Assembly (NCBI GenBank): GCA_946887085.1
Contig: CAMPKG010000189.1
Location: 1 to 6,786 of the forward strand
Length of the DNA stretch: 6,786 nucleotides
Source of the DNA: an uncultured Sphingobacteriales bacterium
GTDB lineage: Bacteria; Bacteroidota; Bacteroidia; Chitinophagales; Chitinophagaceae
Direction of reading: 5' to 3'
Part shown: in pieces, positions 5,595-6,786 of the stretch
Numbering within the stretch: position 1 is the first letter of the stretch
How the letters are laid out: each line of letters starts with the position of its first letter
Notes under the pieces: model-generated
What the model was told of the DNA's origin: nothing
The model's input: the letters and a program-made list of their open reading frames with translations, nothing else
The model's database searches: none
Program-made: the position numbers and the translations under genes

Positions 5595-6786
5595 TCACGC
5601 CGCTCTCCTCACCACACCCACTTTATCTGCATAGTCTTTGAAATAGGTCTGGAAGAAATAGCGCAGGGCATCGAAAAGGTCCATCTTGAAGGTGTTGCGG
5701 TCTTTTTTGAGCATGCCGGGTTTGCTGCTTTCATCATCTACGGTGGCTATGATGCAATCGTTGGCCAGCATGGGGCAGCCCTCCTGCGAGATCATGATAT
5801 TGGGATAATCGGCGAAGAGCATGTTGATGAGCTGGCGGCTGTCGTGGTGCTGCAGGTTGCGCCCGTTTATGTGCATGAGACGATCGTTGATGCCGAGGTA
5901 GCTGCGTATCATCTGGTAGTAAGTGCTGTGTCTGTTGTCGAAACCAATGTCGCCACGGTTGCCCGATGCATCGCCGGTTACATAAAGTATGCTGGCGGGG
6001 AAGGCTGCGCGTATGCGTGCGCACAGTTCTTTCAGCTGCACATCGGCGGCAAACTCTTTGATGAAATGCACGAAGCTATCGCGTGCGCCACGGTGCGGAC
6101 TCATCTGCACGGCCACACAGCTTACGGGCTCGCGGTTGAAGTCGAAAGAAAGGTAAACAGGATAAGAAGGAAGAAATGGGAGCGAGGAGCGCAAGTGCGT
6201 AGAGCGGTCAAATGCAAACAGCCAGGGCATGGTGTTGATGCGCAGGCCCCATTCGCCGAGGGCGTATACGCGGTACTGGTTGTGGTCATAGCGTTTCATC
6301 CATTCAATCTGCTCCCTGTCTTTGTCGGTGATGAAGGGGTTTTCTTTATAAGTGCTTTTGAATTCCTGCTTGTCTTCCATCTCCTGGTCGAAGAAATGTT
6401 TCTTCAGCCAGTGCTCTTCGTGAATAGGATTGAAGGTAAGTGTGATCTGTATGTTCTCCTTACCACGTGCGCGACGGTTCAACTCCAGGAAATCTTCAAA
6501 CTCAAGTTCGGCGGCTTCTTCCACCAGTATGCGGTTGAGGCCTTCAAAGCTTTTGAGCTTATCAGGGTCGTCGAGCCCGCGGAAGATGATCTGCGAGCCG
6601 TTGATACAGTTGAGTGTACGGTCGGTCTTGTTGAACTTGTATAGATGGCCGATGTCCAATTCCTCTATACGCGAACGGAAAGACGGAATGACAGAGTCGC
6701 GTAAATTGGTGGCCACTTTAAGGATGACGCGGGTTTTGTTTTCCGGGTTAGTGGGGGCTTTCAGCACCGCGTTCTGGGCCGAGCTG
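5595..6786 (-). CDS. Phage terminase large subunit, C-terminal part (N-terminus beyond the window)
   Basis: The frame enters from the right edge and ends at TGA 5595-5597, giving 396 complete residues beginning SSAQNAVLKAP. The GTG at 6767 could serve as a start, but the frame is open further right and the ATPase core needs more sequence. The Walker A lysine region should lie just outside the window. Walker B is RILVEEAAEL (residues 85-94, VEEAA 88-92), and the coupling motif is TFNPIHEEHW from 117. The packaging ATPase ends near YALGEWG. The RNase H-like nuclease follows, with acidic residues in YLSFDFN (Asp215), YVTGDAS (Asp272) and KMDLFDALRY (Asp369, Asp372), the expected metal-binding set. 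It resembles Terminase_3 (PBSX-like) proteins, which translocate phage DNA into the capsid and cut it. No portal gene follows. Instead, 157 bp on, a T9SS cargo gene begins. All visible motifs are intact. Confidence 0.9.
   Translation of the reverse strand, partial: SSAQNAVLKAPTNPENKTRVILKVATNLRDSVIPSFRSRIEELDIGHLYKFNKTDRTLNCINGSQIIFRGLDDPDKLKSFEGLNRILVEEAAELEFEDFLELNRRARGKENIQITLTFNPIHEEHWLKKHFFDQEMEDKQEFKSTYKENPFITDKDREQIEWMKRYDHNQYRVYALGEWGLRINTMPWLFAFDRSTHLRSSLPFLPSYPVYLSFDFNREPVSCVAVQMSPHRGARDSFVHFIKEFAADVQLKELCARIRAAFPASILYVTGDASGNRGDIGFDNRHSTYYQMIRSYLGINDRLMHINGRNLQHHDSRQLINMLFADYPNIMISQEGCPMLANDCIIATVDDESSKPGMLKKDRNTFKMDLFDALRYFFQTYFKDYADKVGVVRRAA

Noticed and set aside
5844..6644. Plus-strand open frame of 266 codons opposite the terminase
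   Set aside because: The terminase motifs on the other strand are clear. The antisense translation has no recognisable domain, and its length follows from codon bias.

Overview
The window looks like a chromosomal segment of a Bacteroidota bacterium, plausibly of the Chitinophagales. Two proteins have a signal peptide plus a C-terminal domain resembling the type IX secretion (T9SS) type A sorting signal. A perfect TAnnTTTG -7 promoter element, typical of the Bacteroidota sigma factor, lies in front of one small gene. Gene starts lack obvious Shine-Dalgarno sequences. The genus cannot be named from the sequence.

Left third (1-2476): a leftward cluster of small stand-alone domain proteins faces a rightward regulator. 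In transcription order the cluster is a GyrI-like effector-binding protein, now a pseudogene with two in-frame stop codons (1300 to 893), a PhnB-like VOC protein (879 to 454), and an AHSA1/SRPBCC protein that runs off the left edge (from 400). The divergent gene (1490-2476) encodes a regulator with a DJ-1/PfpI-like domain and an AraC-type DNA-binding domain. The 189-bp divergent intergenic region holds three related GGTTGCRACC-type sites and a candidate promoter for the cluster. The simplest reading is that the regulator controls the cluster and/or itself through these sites.

Middle (2473-5437): four genes, all leftward. In transcription order they are a 243-residue secreted T9SS protein ending in a strong hairpin, a 70-residue two-helix membrane protein with its own promoter, a 531-residue secreted ELWxxDGT-repeat protein with a T9SS sorting domain, and a 75-residue cysteine-rich lipoprotein. 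The ELWxxDGT gene begins only 4 nt after a 12-bp-stem hairpin, so its expression may depend on passing that structure. The lipoprotein gene overlaps the end of the regulator gene tail to tail by 4 bp.

Right end (5595-6786): the C-terminal part of a phage terminase large subunit, leftward, cut by the window edge just past where the Walker A motif should be. Its downstream side leads directly to cell-envelope/secretion genes and not to a portal gene, so it may be the edge of a prophage or a remnant.

No rRNA, tRNA, CRISPR array or insertion sequence was recognised. No clear new multi-gene system is visible. The best leads are the repeated operator-like sites with the decayed GyrI gene, the hairpin touching the ELWxxDGT start codon, and the orphan-looking terminase.
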